From Aureimonas endophytica (GTDB lineage: Bacteria; Pseudomonadota; Alphaproteobacteria; Rhizobiales; Rhizobiaceae), in NCBI RefSeq assembly GCF_014642635.1, contig NZ_BMIQ01000003.1, positions 249,255 to 313,254 of the forward strand: a DNA stretch of 64,000 nt, written 5' to 3'. Numbering within the stretch: the stretch's first letter is position 1; each line of letters begins with the position of its first letter. Positions 33,827 through 43,800 of this stretch are shown one piece after another. A model generated the notes under the pieces. It made no database searches. It had not been told where the DNA came from and worked only from the letters and a program-made list of their open reading frames with translations. Both the position numbers and the translations under genes were made by a program.

Positions 33827-34888
33827 ATGACACGGACGGCATTGGTGGTGGGCTCCAGCGGCATCGTCGGCAGCGCGACGGCGGCTTTTCTTCTGGAGAA
33901 CGGCTGGACGGTGCACGGCCTTGCGCGGCGCCCCGTCGAGCATCCGGGCGTCATTCCCGTCGCGGCCGACCTCCAGGACACGGCCGCCACGGCGGCGGCG
34001 CTTCGCGACCTGAATCCGGACGCGGCCTTCATCACGACATGGCTGCGCCAGGATACGGAGGCCGAGAACATCCGCGTCAACGCCGCCATGGTCCGCAACC
34101 TTCTCGATGGGCTGCGGCCGACGGGAACGGTGCGCCACGTCGCTCTGGTGACGGGCCTCAAGCACTATCTCGGCCCGTTCGAGGCCTATGGCAAAGGCAC
34201 CCTGCCCCAGACGCCGTTCCGCGAGTCCCAAGGCCGCCTCGACGTCGCGAACTTCTACTACGCGCAGGAAGACGAGGTCTTCGCCGCCGCCCGCCGCGAC
34301 GGCTTCGCCTGGAGCGTCCATCGCCCGCATACGGTGATCGGCAAGGCGGTCGGCAACGCCATGAACATGGGCACAACGCTCGCCGTCTATGCGACGCTCT
34401 GCCGTGAAACGGGCCGTCCCTTCCGCTTTCCGGGCTCCGCCGCGCAGTGGAACGGCCTCACCGACATGACCGACGCGCGCCAGCTCGCCCGGCAGCTCCT
34501 CTGGGCGGCGACGACGCCGGCGGCGGCGAACGAGGACTTCAACATCGTCAATGGTGACGTCTTCCGCTGGAACTGGATGTGGGGGCGGATCGCCGACTGG
34601 TTCGGGCTGGAGTCCGCGCCCTTCGACGGCACTGTGCTCCCGTTGGAAGAGCAGATGAAGGACGACGCGCCGCTCTGGCGCCGGATCGCCGAGCGCGAGG
34701 GCCTTGCCGAGCCGGACCTGTCCCGCCTCGCCTCGCCCTGGCACACGGATGCCGATCTTGGCCGGCCCATTGAAGTGGTCACCGACATGAGCAAGAGCCG
34801 GCGTCTCGGTTTCACCGCCTATCAGGCGACGGACGAGGCCTTCTTCGACCTCTTCGCGCGTCTCCGCGCCGACCGCCTGATCCCGTGA
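33827..34888 (+). CDS. PRISE-family SDR (progesterone 5-beta-reductase/iridoid-synthase-like enone reductase)
   Basis: 353-residue extended SDR. Rossmann motif VVGSSGIVGSATAAFLLENG at the N-terminus, then ALVTGLKHYLGPFEAYG and NFYYAQEDEVF, the NFYY signature that supplies the catalytic Tyr in PRISE enzymes, followed by WSVHRPHTVIG and NIVNGDVFRWNWMW. PRISE enzymes reduce activated C=C bonds with NADPH; bacterial members act on small enones. Divergent from an HxlR regulator, a common arrangement for enone- or aldehyde-responsive detoxification. Confidence 0.88.
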   Translation: MTRTALVVGSSGIVGSATAAFLLENGWTVHGLARRPVEHPGVIPVAADLQDTAATAAALRDLNPDAAFITTWLRQDTEAENIRVNAAMVRNLLDGLRPTGTVRHVALVTGLKHYLGPFEAYGKGTLPQTPFRESQGRLDVANFYYAQEDEVFAAARRDGFAWSVHRPHTVIGKAVGNAMNMGTTLAVYATLCRETGRPFRFPGSAAQWNGLTDMTDARQLARQLLWAATTPAAANEDFNIVNGDVFRWNWMWGRIADWFGLESAPFDGTVLPLEEQMKDDAPLWRRIAEREGLAEPDLSRLASPWHTDADLGRPIEVVTDMSKSRRLGFTAYQATDEAFFDLFARLRADRLIP

Positions 34889-34932
34889 AGGACGCCGGAG
34901 CCTCGTGTCGATCCGAAGTTCGAGGCGCAGCC

Positions 34933-35853
34933 ATGATCAGCCGGCGGCACGTCCTGACCCTGTTCGCGGCGATGCTCGTGCCAGGAACGAGGAGCCGGGC
35001 CGCGCCGAGCGAGCTCCTGGCTCTCTGGCCGGGCGTGGCGCCGGGCGGCGGCGGTCCTTCCGGCGAGCCCCTGCAAGCATCCGGTGGCGCCCTGCGCAAC
35101 ATCGCCGTTCCGGCGATCGAGATCGTCCGGCCGGCAAGGCCGAATGGCAGCGCCATACTTGTCGCCGCTGGCGGCGGCTATCGGCGGATCGAGATCGGGA
35201 AGGAGGCCCGCCGGGCCGCCCTTTGGCTCGCGGCGCGCGGCATCACGGCCTGCATCCTGCGCTATCGTCTGCCGGCGGAGGGCTGGGTCAACGGTCCGCT
35301 CGCGCCGCTTCAGGATGCGCAGCGTGCCCTCCGGCTGCTTCGCGGCGGGCGCGTGCCGGATATCGATCCGGAGCGGATCGGCGCGCTTGGCTTTTCGGCG
35401 GGCGGCCATCTTCTCGGCATGGCCGCAAGCTGCGCGGCCGAGTCAAGCTACGAGCCGGTCGACGCGGCCGACCGGCATTCGGCCCGTCCAAGCGCGCTCG
35501 CCCTCCTCTATCCGATCGTGACGCTTCTGCCGCCCTATGACGACACGTCGACGCGCCGCATCCTTGTCGGGCGGCATCCGACGCGGTCGCAAAGCGCACG
35601 CTGGTCGGTGGAAACGCATGTCCACGCCGATTGTCCGCCGTTGCTCCTGGTCGAGGCCCTGGACGATCCGATCGCCGCTCCCGCCAACGGCGCCCTTCTC
35701 GCGCGAGCCTGCCGCGATGCCGGCGTCGCGATCGAGTGGCATCGGCTCGCCAGCGGCGGTCATGGCTTCGGCATGGGCCGGCCGGGCGAGCCTAGCGCGG
35801 CTTGGCCGGGATGGTACGAGGCCTGGCTGAGGCGGCAGTCCTTCCTGCCGTAA
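34933..35853 (+). CDS. Exported alpha/beta-hydrolase (carbohydrate-esterase/BD-FAE-like)
   Basis: 306-residue hydrolase with an N-terminal SRRHVLTLFAAML twin-arginine-like signal. Alpha/beta-hydrolase landmarks: ILVAAGGGYRRIEIGKEA (HGGG-like oxyanion region), CILRYRLPAEGW, the nucleophile elbow GFSAGGH, the acid region LVEALDDPI and the His in SGGHGFGMG. This pattern is typical of acetyl-xylan-esterase-like and lipase/esterase proteins (BD-FAE). Likely periplasmic esterase removing acyl groups from sugars. Starts 44 bp after the PRISE gene and may be co-transcribed. ATG 34933 preferred since it opens the signal. Confidence 0.85.
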   Translation: MISRRHVLTLFAAMLVPGTRSRAAPSELLALWPGVAPGGGGPSGEPLQASGGALRNIAVPAIEIVRPARPNGSAILVAAGGGYRRIEIGKEARRAALWLAARGITACILRYRLPAEGWVNGPLAPLQDAQRALRLLRGGRVPDIDPERIGALGFSAGGHLLGMAASCAAESSYEPVDAADRHSARPSALALLYPIVTLLPPYDDTSTRRILVGRHPTRSQSARWSVETHVHADCPPLLLVEALDDPIAAPANGALLARACRDAGVAIEWHRLASGGHGFGMGRPGEPSAAWPGWYEAWLRRQSFLP

Positions 35854-35933
35854 GACCGAAAGATGCGGCCTTGCTTCGCGTCCGACGGAATGTCGGACGA
35901 AGCCGAGGCAGCGGGGTCGGTCGGCACACGCCG

Positions 35934-36800
35934 TCATCTTGCCCCGGCATTCGGCGCCGGCTCCTCCGTCGAGATCGCGTCGGTGGTGCGTCCCGGCGCT
36001 TCCGGCGAACCGTCGACATGTTCGATGGTGATCTGCACCTTGCCGGGTTCCATCTCGCCGAACGGCCAGGAAAAGGCGATCTCGGCCGCGTCGCGCCCGA
36101 CGCCGATCCGCACCAGCCCGTCGAGATTGGCTTGCCGCGTGCCGTCGAACAGCCACCAGCGCCCGTCGAGATAGGCTTCGAACACGGCATGGAAGTCGCT
36201 CGGCTCGAGCCCATAGGCATAGCAGCTGACGAAGCGCGCCGGGATGTTGAGCGCCCGGCAGAAGGCGATGCCGATATGGGCAAAGTCGCGGCATACGCCG
36301 GCCCGCAGCAGCAGGCTCTCGTCGGCGGTGGTCTGCTCGTTCGAAGCCCCGCGCCGATAGTCGATATGGTCGTAGAGCCAGTTGCAGATGGCCGTCACGC
36401 GCGAATGGCCCTGTTCGAGATGGCCGAACTCGCGCTGCGCGAAGGCGGCAAGGCGGTCGGAGGACACGAAGCGCGAGGGTAGGAGAAAGGGCATGATGTC
36501 GAGCGGCAATTCGGCGACCGGCGTTTCGCGGATCGTCGCCGGGTCGGCGCGGTAGACATCCAGCGTCACCTCCGCCTCGTAGCGCAGTTCGAGGGGTCCC
36601 GCCCCGGCTTCCAGGCTGAAATAGCGGTTGCGGACATCCGGCACCGTATAGGTGCGCAACGGCCGGTCCGGCTGGATCGTCAACCGCTCGACGAGATCGA
36701 TGTGCCGCCGCAGCTTGGCGACCTCCAGATTGAAGATGAAGACCGTCGGGCCTTTGATCTCATAGGTCAGCTCGCAGCCGAGCTTGTAACGGACGGTCAT
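35934..36800 (-). CDS. Transglutaminase-like cysteine protein
   Basis: 288-residue cytoplasmic protein with a transglutaminase-like N-terminal beta domain (RYKLGCELTYEIKGPTVFIF) and a catalytic core: Cys in AGVCRDFAH, His in PSDFHAVFEAYL and Asp in WWLFDGTRQ, the C-H-D triad. Such proteins are presumed peptidases or amide-bond enzymes. ATG 36800 has AGGAAAG upstream; upstream frame to 36845 is not used. Monocistronic. Biological substrate unknown. Confidence 0.88.
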   Translation of the reverse strand: MTVRYKLGCELTYEIKGPTVFIFNLEVAKLRRHIDLVERLTIQPDRPLRTYTVPDVRNRYFSLEAGAGPLELRYEAEVTLDVYRADPATIRETPVAELPLDIMPFLLPSRFVSSDRLAAFAQREFGHLEQGHSRVTAICNWLYDHIDYRRGASNEQTTADESLLLRAGVCRDFAHIGIAFCRALNIPARFVSCYAYGLEPSDFHAVFEAYLDGRWWLFDGTRQANLDGLVRIGVGRDAAEIAFSWPFGEMEPGKVQITIEHVDGSPEAPGRTTDAISTEEPAPNAGAR

Positions 36801-37242
36801 GGGCGGCTCTTTCCTCGCGCTGGCGGTCGGGCCGAGCCCGCTCACGCCGCGCCGAACCAGCCATTGAGCTTTTGGTTCCCGAGCGAGACCTTTTGATCGT
36901 AAAGCCCGTCCACGCGGGCAGAGTGCGAAGTGACCGCCTCGTGGACGAACCGCCCGACCTCACAATTGTCGGCAGGCCACATTCTGACCGACCGATCATG
37001 TCCACAGCCATGCGTGACGTCTCTCCACTGAAGCCGACCCGCTTGCGCGAGTTGTGGAACGTCGGCTCCGAGATCTCTGATTTCTGGCAGACTTCAGCGC
37101 CGGCCATTCCCTTGGGCAGATCCTCATCGCACGAGTTCGACGGTAGAAGGCTCGACTCCCGCACGCCCTTCCCAAATTGACGTCTGCTGAACGGCCGTCA
37201 GCCTTCGGCGCGACGGTTTCGGGCGATTGGGGAGGCTTTCGA
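36801..37242. other. Intergenic region upstream of the carbohydrate-fusion operon
   Basis: 442 bp without a supportable gene. It must contain the promoter for the operon starting at 37243 and that of the transglutaminase-like gene reading the other way. ORFs here lack RBS or motifs. I could not pick a reliable promoter or operator. Confidence 0.4.
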
Positions 37243-38460
37243 ATGAATCTTGGCACGCCGGCGGCGTTGACGGAGCAGCCTTCCATCGTCGTCCTCGGAG
37301 ACCTCGTGGAGGGCTGGCCGGCGCACCAACACAGTGCCGAGACGCTGGACGAGCGCGCGAACGAATGGCCCGAGCGGCTCCTGCGCGAACCCTTCGCGCC
37401 TCATGGTTCCGAAGCTCTCGATGTGGAACCCGTGCGCGTGACCGGCGGGTATCTCGAACGCCTTCCCCTGGCCTGCGTCCATGCCGGGATCGTTGAGACC
37501 TGCGAGATCTGGCACCACAGCCGCGCCGCCGAGCCGCCGCCGCTGCAGCGTGACAGCGCTCATCTCGCGCGCCGCGTGTTCAGGCTCGACGTGGAGGACG
37601 CACCCTTCGCCTCGCGGCACATGCTGCGCTTCATCGAGACCGTCGGTGCGCCTCATATCCTCGTGGTTCTGGGGCTTGGCGTGGACGAGCGTATCCTGGC
37701 CGCCTGCGAGCGTAGCTTCAAGGTCTACAATTCGATCGACGCGCCCTCGCTTCGCGTGCCTCCCACGGTGAGCCGCCATTTCGACCTTGTTCTGACCGGC
37801 GCGCAGTGGCAGTCCGACGAGGTCGAGGCGCGCCATCCCGGCATGGCCACCGCGATCATGCCGATCGGGCCGGAATTCGCCGACGACGAGACGTTCCGTC
37901 CGCTGGGCGGCGAGAAACCCTACGATGTCGTCTATGTCGCGGCGGCGCAGCCCTACAAGCGGCACGACATCCTGTTCGACGCGCTGACCCATGCGCCGCG
38001 TCGCCTGCGGGCGCTTTGCGTCTTCGGCTACGGCGAGATGGCCGAGACCCTGCGAGCGCAAGCCGCCGAGCGCGGCCTCGACATCGACTTCGTCGGTCCG
38101 CCGGGCGTGCCCTTCGCCGAGGTCAATCGCCTGATGAACCTCGCCAAGATCGGGATCGTCTGCGGGCAGGACGACGGCGCTCCGGCGATCCTCACCGAGT
38201 ACATGCTCGCCGGACTGCCGGTCCTTGCCAACGAGCGCCTCGCCTGCGGTCTCCAGTTCATCACGCCCGAGACGGGGCGGACGGCGCCCGCCGAGCGGTT
38301 CGGACAGGCGATCGTCGCGATGCTGGACACGCTGCCGAGTTTCCGGCCCCGCGAAATCGCCCGCGCGCGCTGGACCTGGCCGCACACGGTGGGCCGTTTC
38401 CGTTCCCTGCTACAGGAACAGCCCCGCTTCAAATCGCCCTATCGCGGAACGATGGCGTAA
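37243..38460 (+). CDS. Glycosyltransferase, GT-B fold (GT4-like)
   Basis: 405-residue cytoplasmic glycosyltransferase, first gene of a five-gene operon. The C-terminal nucleotide-sugar-binding half is clear: YDVVYVAAAQPYKRHDILFD, ALCVFGYGEMAETLR, VGPPGVPFAEVNRLMNLAKI, then DDGAPAILTEYMLAGLPVLA, an E-x7-E-type donor site in which an acidic residue is kept at the first place. The N-terminal half is less typical. GGAGG lies seven bases before ATG 37243. Donor and acceptor unknown; the neighbouring UDP-galactopyranose mutase suggests galactofuranose or other UDP-sugar chemistry. Confidence 0.85.
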   Translation: MNLGTPAALTEQPSIVVLGDLVEGWPAHQHSAETLDERANEWPERLLREPFAPHGSEALDVEPVRVTGGYLERLPLACVHAGIVETCEIWHHSRAAEPPPLQRDSAHLARRVFRLDVEDAPFASRHMLRFIETVGAPHILVVLGLGVDERILAACERSFKVYNSIDAPSLRVPPTVSRHFDLVLTGAQWQSDEVEARHPGMATAIMPIGPEFADDETFRPLGGEKPYDVVYVAAAQPYKRHDILFDALTHAPRRLRALCVFGYGEMAETLRAQAAERGLDIDFVGPPGVPFAEVNRLMNLAKIGIVCGQDDGAPAILTEYMLAGLPVLANERLACGLQFITPETGRTAPAERFGQAIVAMLDTLPSFRPREIARARWTWPHTVGRFRSLLQEQPRFKSPYRGTMA

Positions 38461-38497
38461 TCGGCTAGTTCAGCTGCCACGACGCGAAGGGGTGGCC

Positions 38498-40891
38498 ATG
38501 ACGCCGGAGTTACCTGCGGTTTCCGGATCTCCGGGAGCAAAGTTCGGCGATGGCTTCAAGCAACCTCAAGACGACGCTCCCATCATCTGCTTTTCGCATC
38601 TGCGCTGGGACTTTGTGACCCAGCGACCGCAACATCTTATGCGACGCTTCGCACGTGATCGGAAGGTGTTCTTCCTCGAGGAGTTCATCCCTTGCGATCA
38701 TCATTTGCCGTTTCTCGAATTCCATCCTTTCCCAGAGGATGGGGTCATCGCGCTTCGGCCTCGCCTGCCGCATTGGTGGAGCGTGCCTGAGCGCGAGGCC
38801 GGCCTGGCGCAGCTGTTGGGCATGCTGATCGATACCGCGACCACAGCGGCCCCTGTGCTCTGGTTCTATACGCCGATGATGTTCGCCTTCGCCGGCGGCG
38901 TGGAGGCCGCGGCGGTCGTCTACGACTGCATGGACGAATTGACCGCGTTCCGTTTCGCGGATCCTCGGCTCGTCGAGCTCGAGGAGCGGCTGATCGCGCG
39001 GGCGGACGCCGTATTCACCGGCGGCTGGAGCCTCTACGAGGCCAAGCGCCACCGGCATGCCAATATCCATCCCTTCCCCTCGGCGGTCGATGCGACCCAT
39101 TTCGGGCAGGCTCGGGAGGGGCGGCTTCGTCCCCCCGCCGATCAGGCGAGGCTCCCCGGTCCGGTGCTCGGCTTCTACGGAGTGATCGACGAACGCCTGG
39201 ACCTCGACCTTCTGGCCGAGGTGGCGTCGCTTCGTCCCAACTGGACCATCGCCATGCTCGGCCCGGTCGCCAAGCTCGACGCCGCCGACCTGCCGCGCGC
39301 GCCCAACATCCACTGGCTCGGCGGGAAGGCGTATGACGAGCTCCCCGCCTATCTTTCGGGCTGGGATGTCGCGCTCATGCCGTTCGCCCTGAACGAGGCG
39401 ACGCGCTTCATCAGCCCGACCAAGACGCCGGAATACCTGGCGGGCGGACGCCCCGTGGTGTCGACCCCGATCGCCGACGTGGTGCGCCACTACGGCGAGC
39501 TTCACGGGGTGCGCATCGCCGCCGACGCGGCCGGCTTCGTGGCGGCCTGCGAGGCGGCGCTCTCCCTTAGGCGCGACGGGCCCTGGCTCGCCGAAGCCGA
39601 CGCGGTGCTCGCCGGCATCTCCTGGGACGCCACGCATCGGCAGATGGCCGCAATCGTCGGCGAAGCCATCCTGGCGGCAAGGCATGCGGCGACGCGGGCG
39701 GCCAACGACGAGGCACCGGCCGCTCCTTCTATCGGGGGAGCGTCGAGGTCGGAACGCTTCGATGCGCTCGTCGTCGGCGCCGGGTTCGCCGGCGCGGTGC
39801 TGGCCGAACGGCTTGCCAGCCAAGCCGGGCAACGCGTCCTCGTCATCGACCGGCGCGACCACGTCGCCGGCAATGCCTACGACCACTTCGACGCCGCGGG
39901 CGTCCTCGTCCATCGCTACGGCCCGCACATCTTTCACACCAACAGCCAGAGGGTCGTCGACTATCTTTCGCGTTTCACCGACTGGCGCCCCTACGAGCAC
40001 AGGGTGCTGGCCAGCGTCGAAGACAAGCTCCTGCCGATGCCGATCAACCGCACCACGGTGAACGGCCTCTACGGGCTCGATCTTCGCAGCGACGCCGAGG
40101 CCGCCGCCTTCCTGGCCGCGCGCGCCGAGCCGGTCGCCGAAATCCGCAGCGCGGAGGATGTCGTCGTCTCGGCGGTCGGGCGCCATCTCTACGAGACGTT
40201 CTTTCGCGGCTACACCCGCAAGCAGTGGGGTCTCGACCCTTCCGAGCTCGACCGATCCGTCACGGCGCGCGTGCCGACGCGCGTGGACACCGACGACCGC
40301 TATTTCCTGGATCGCTTCCAGGCGATGCCCGCCGAGGGCTACACCGCCATGTTCGAGCGGATGCTCGATCACCCGGGCATCACCGTCAGGACCGGCACGG
40401 ACTACCGTATGGTGCGGGAGCGGATCGAGGTCGGCCATACCGTCTTCACCGGGCCGGTGGACGAGTTCTTCGACCATCGCTTCGGCAAGCTGCCCTATCG
40501 CAGCCTGGCCTTTCGGCACGAGACGCACGACCGACCGCAGTTTCAGCCCGTCGGCGTGGTGAACTACCCCGATGCCGCCATCCCCCACACCCGGATCACC
40601 GAGTACAAGCACCTGACGGGACAACGGCACGCGAAGACCAGCATCTCCTACGAGGTGCCGTCCGAGGAGGGCGAGCCGTACTATCCCGTACCCCGTGAGG
40701 AAAGCCGCGCGATCTATCGGCGCTACGAAGCCCTGGCCAACGCGATGCCGAACGTCACCTTCGTCGGTCGCCTTGCCACCTATCGCTACTACAACATGGA
40801 TCAGGTCGTGGCGCAGGCGCTGGCGACCTTCGAGCGCATGGGCTCCGCTGGCGGCCGGGCGAGCGCGGCGGCGGCCGGGCCGGCGATTTGA
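38498..40891 (+). CDS. Glycosyltransferase-UDP-galactopyranose mutase fusion
   Basis: 797-residue two-domain protein. Residues 1-410: GT-B glycosyltransferase (IICFSHLRWDFVTQRPQHLM, VVYDCMDELTAF, VLGFYGVIDERLDLDLLAEV, SPTKTPEYLAGGRPVVSTPI). Residues about 420-785: UDP-galactopyranose mutase with FAD motif VVGAGFAGAVLAERLA, DRRDHVAGNAYDHF, RYGPHIFHTN, FFRGYTRKQWG and the C-terminal ISYEVPSEEGEPYYPVP. The mutase converts UDP-Galp to UDP-Galf; a fused transferase may pass Galf straight to an acceptor. ATG 38498 with GAAGGGG upstream; stop overlaps the next start by 4 bp. A single uninterrupted frame, so the fusion is real in this sequence. Confidence 0.9.
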   Translation: MTPELPAVSGSPGAKFGDGFKQPQDDAPIICFSHLRWDFVTQRPQHLMRRFARDRKVFFLEEFIPCDHHLPFLEFHPFPEDGVIALRPRLPHWWSVPEREAGLAQLLGMLIDTATTAAPVLWFYTPMMFAFAGGVEAAAVVYDCMDELTAFRFADPRLVELEERLIARADAVFTGGWSLYEAKRHRHANIHPFPSAVDATHFGQAREGRLRPPADQARLPGPVLGFYGVIDERLDLDLLAEVASLRPNWTIAMLGPVAKLDAADLPRAPNIHWLGGKAYDELPAYLSGWDVALMPFALNEATRFISPTKTPEYLAGGRPVVSTPIADVVRHYGELHGVRIAADAAGFVAACEAALSLRRDGPWLAEADAVLAGISWDATHRQMAAIVGEAILAARHAATRAANDEAPAAPSIGGASRSERFDALVVGAGFAGAVLAERLASQAGQRVLVIDRRDHVAGNAYDHFDAAGVLVHRYGPHIFHTNSQRVVDYLSRFTDWRPYEHRVLASVEDKLLPMPINRTTVNGLYGLDLRSDAEAAAFLAARAEPVAEIRSAEDVVVSAVGRHLYETFFRGYTRKQWGLDPSELDRSVTARVPTRVDTDDRYFLDRFQAMPAEGYTAMFERMLDHPGITVRTGTDYRMVRERIEVGHTVFTGPVDEFFDHRFGKLPYRSLAFRHETHDRPQFQPVGVVNYPDAAIPHTRITEYKHLTGQRHAKTSISYEVPSEEGEPYYPVPREESRAIYRRYEALANAMPNVTFVGRLATYRYYNMDQVVAQALATFERMGSAGGRASAAAAGPAI

Positions 40892-43800
40892 CGGACCCCG
40901 GCGGAACCGGACGCCGCCTTCGCCTGATGCTTGCCACCGACAGTCTGGTGCCGTCGGGCGTCGGCGAGCACATGCTGGCGCTGGCGCGCGAACTTTCGGG
41001 GAATTGGGACGTCGTCCTTGCCAGCGATCCGCGCGCTTGGCTGGGCAGGCGAGCCCTGCGCGCCGGCCTCGCCGCGATCGACTTCGACGCGAGCGATACC
41101 GCCTCCTTGGCTGAGGCGCTGGAGCGGTTGCGCCCGGACATCCTGCACGTCCATGCCGGAATCGGATGGGAGGGACATGACCTCGCCGCGGTCGGGCGGC
41201 GCGCCGGCATCGCGGCCATCCTTCGCACCGAACATCTGCCGTTCGTCCTCACGGATCCGACTGAGATCGCCGTCCATCGACGCGCCGTTCATGACCTCGA
41301 CGCCGTCGTGTGCGTTTCGCGGACGGCCGCCGAGAGCTTCGTCGCCGCAGGGGTCGATCCGAATTTGATCCACGCGATCGCGAACGGCGTCCACCCGCGC
41401 CCGCCGGGGCGCAGCCGCGCCGATTCCCGACGAAATCTCGGCATCGCGCCGGAAGCGACCGTCGTCCTCGTCGTCGCCCGGCTGACCGAGCAGAAGGGGC
41501 ATGCCGTCCTCCTGGATGCCCTTGCCGCCGATCGTCCGTCGGTTCCGGGCTTCGTCTGCCTGATCGCCGGCGACGGCCCCCTGCGCATGCCGCTGGAGCG
41601 GCAGGCTCGGACTGCGGGACTCGGGCAGACGGTGCGTTTTCTGGGCGAGCGCGACGACGTGGCGGATCTCATGGCGGCAGCCGACTGCCTCGTCCTCCCT
41701 TCCCTCTTCGAAGGATTGCCGCTTGTAGTTCTGGAAGCCATGGCGGCCGGGCTTCCCGTGGTCGCAACGCTTATCGGCGGCACGAGCGAGGCGGTGGACG
41801 ACGGTGTCACCGGCTGGCTCGCCGAGCCGGGCGATGCGGCCGCCCTCGCCGCGACGCTGCGCTCGGCGCTCGCCGATCCCGTGGCGCTGGCCCGAGCCGG
41901 CGCGGCCGGGCGCGAGCGCTTCGAGGCGAAGTTCCGGGCCTCCGCCATGGCCGAGGCCACCGCCGACCTCTACCGCCGGCTCGCCGGTTCCACCCACGCC
42001 GAAACGCAGGACGCGCACATGAAGACAATCCGGATCGGCTTCGTCGGGGTCGGCGGCATCGCCCAGCGCCATCTCGGAATTCTCGAACATTTCGACGACG
42101 TCGCGATCGTCGGCTTCGCCGACCCCGACCGCGCCAGGGCGGAGGCCGCCGCCGTCCGCTTCGGCGCGCGCGCTTTCGACGATGCGAGCGCCATGATGGA
42201 CGCCTGCGACCTCGACGCCGTCTACATCTGCGTGCCGCCCTTCGCCCATGGCGCGCCGGAACAGGCCGCGATCGAACGCGGTCTGCCCTTCTTCGTGGAA
42301 AAGCCGGTCTCGCTCGATCTGGCGACCGCCGAGGCGATCGCGGCGGCCGTCGCCGAAAAGGGCCTCGTCACCGCCGTCGGCTACCATTGGCGCTATCTCG
42401 ATACGGTGGACGAGGCGCGCGCGCTTCTGGCCGGAAACCCGCCGCAGCTCCTGTCGGGCTATTGGCTGGACTCGACGCCGCCGCCGCAATGGTGGTGGCG
42501 CGAAGACCGGTCGGGCGGGCAGATGGTCGAGCAGGCGACGCATCTTCTCGACCTCGCCCGCTTCCTCGTCGGCGACGTGGTGCAAGTCTACGGCCGCGCC
42601 GCCCACAAGGATCGGCCCGAATTCCCCGACCTCGACGTGCCCACGACCACGACCGCCAGCCTGACGTTCGCCAGCGGCGTCGTCGCGAACCTCGCCTCGA
42701 CATGCCTTCTCGGCTGGAACCACCGCGTCGGGCTCCACATCTTCGCCGACAAGCTGGCGATCGAACTGACCGACCATGACATCATGGTCGATGTCGGTCG
42801 CGGGCGTCCCGTGCGGGGCGCGGACGGCGATCCCGTCTGGCGGGAGGATCGCGACTTCATCGACGCCGTGGCCGGCTTGGAGAACCGCATCCGCTGCCCC
42901 TATGCGGACGCACTGGCGACCCATCGCTTGGCGCTCGCCGTGGTCGAGTCCGCGCGCACCGGCGAGGTCGTGAGCCTGCCGCCGGACGCGGCGCCACGCG
43001 TCGACCCGGCGCCGCTCCGGTTTCTCCCGCGCCCGGAGCCCGGCCAATTGCCGCCCGGCCACCGTCATGTCCGGTCTCTCGGCATCGAGCGGCCCGGCGA
43101 AGCCTATCACTTCCAGTACGAGGAAGGGCCTCCGGGCGAAGGGCAGGTGCGGCTCGACACGCTCTATTCCGGCTTTTCCGCCGGCACCGAGCTGACCTTC
43201 TTCAAGAACACTAATCCCTACCTCCATTCGCGCTGGGATGGCGGGCGCGGCGTCTTCGTGCCGGGCGAGCCCGGCCAGCACTTCCCCCTGCCCTTCCTCG
43301 GCTACATGGAAGTGGCGCGCGTCGCCGAATCCCGCGCGGCCGGGTTCCGTCCGGGCGAAATCGTCGCCTCCACCTATGCGCACAAGAGCGGTCACACGGC
43401 CGACCCGTTCCACGACCTTCTCGTCAGCCTGCCGGCGACGATCGATCCGATGCTCGGCATCTATGTCGCGCAGATGGGACCGATCGCCGCCAACGGCCTA
43501 CTCCATGCCGACGCCGAGCTCGCCGGCCCCCGTGTCGAACGGCTGGGACAGAGCGTCGCCGGGCGACCGGTCCTCGTGATCGGCGGCGGTGTCGTCGGTC
43601 TCCTGACCGCCCTCTTCGCGGCGAAGGCCGGCGCGTCCGAGATCGTCGTCGCCGATCCCTCGTCCTTCCGTCGCGGGCGTATCGAGGCGCTGGGCTTCAC
43701 CGCGATGGACGAAGACCAGGCCTGGAACCATGCCAAGGCGACCTGGCACCATGGCGGCGGCGATCGGGGCGCGGACTTCGTGTTCCAGACGCGGGCCGAC

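Noticed and set aside
37130-37175. Possible tRNA 3' end (GGCTCGACTCC-like stretch)
   Set aside because: No matching acceptor stem, anticodon arm or D-arm can be folded around it.
38510-40630. 706-codon minus-strand frame opposite the GT-UGM fusion
   Set aside because: Same reason: antisense shadow, while the plus-strand protein has clear catalytic motifs.
40801-43413. 870-codon minus-strand frame opposite the triple-fusion gene
   Set aside because: Shadow of the plus-strand gene, no motifs, composition typical of antisense frames.
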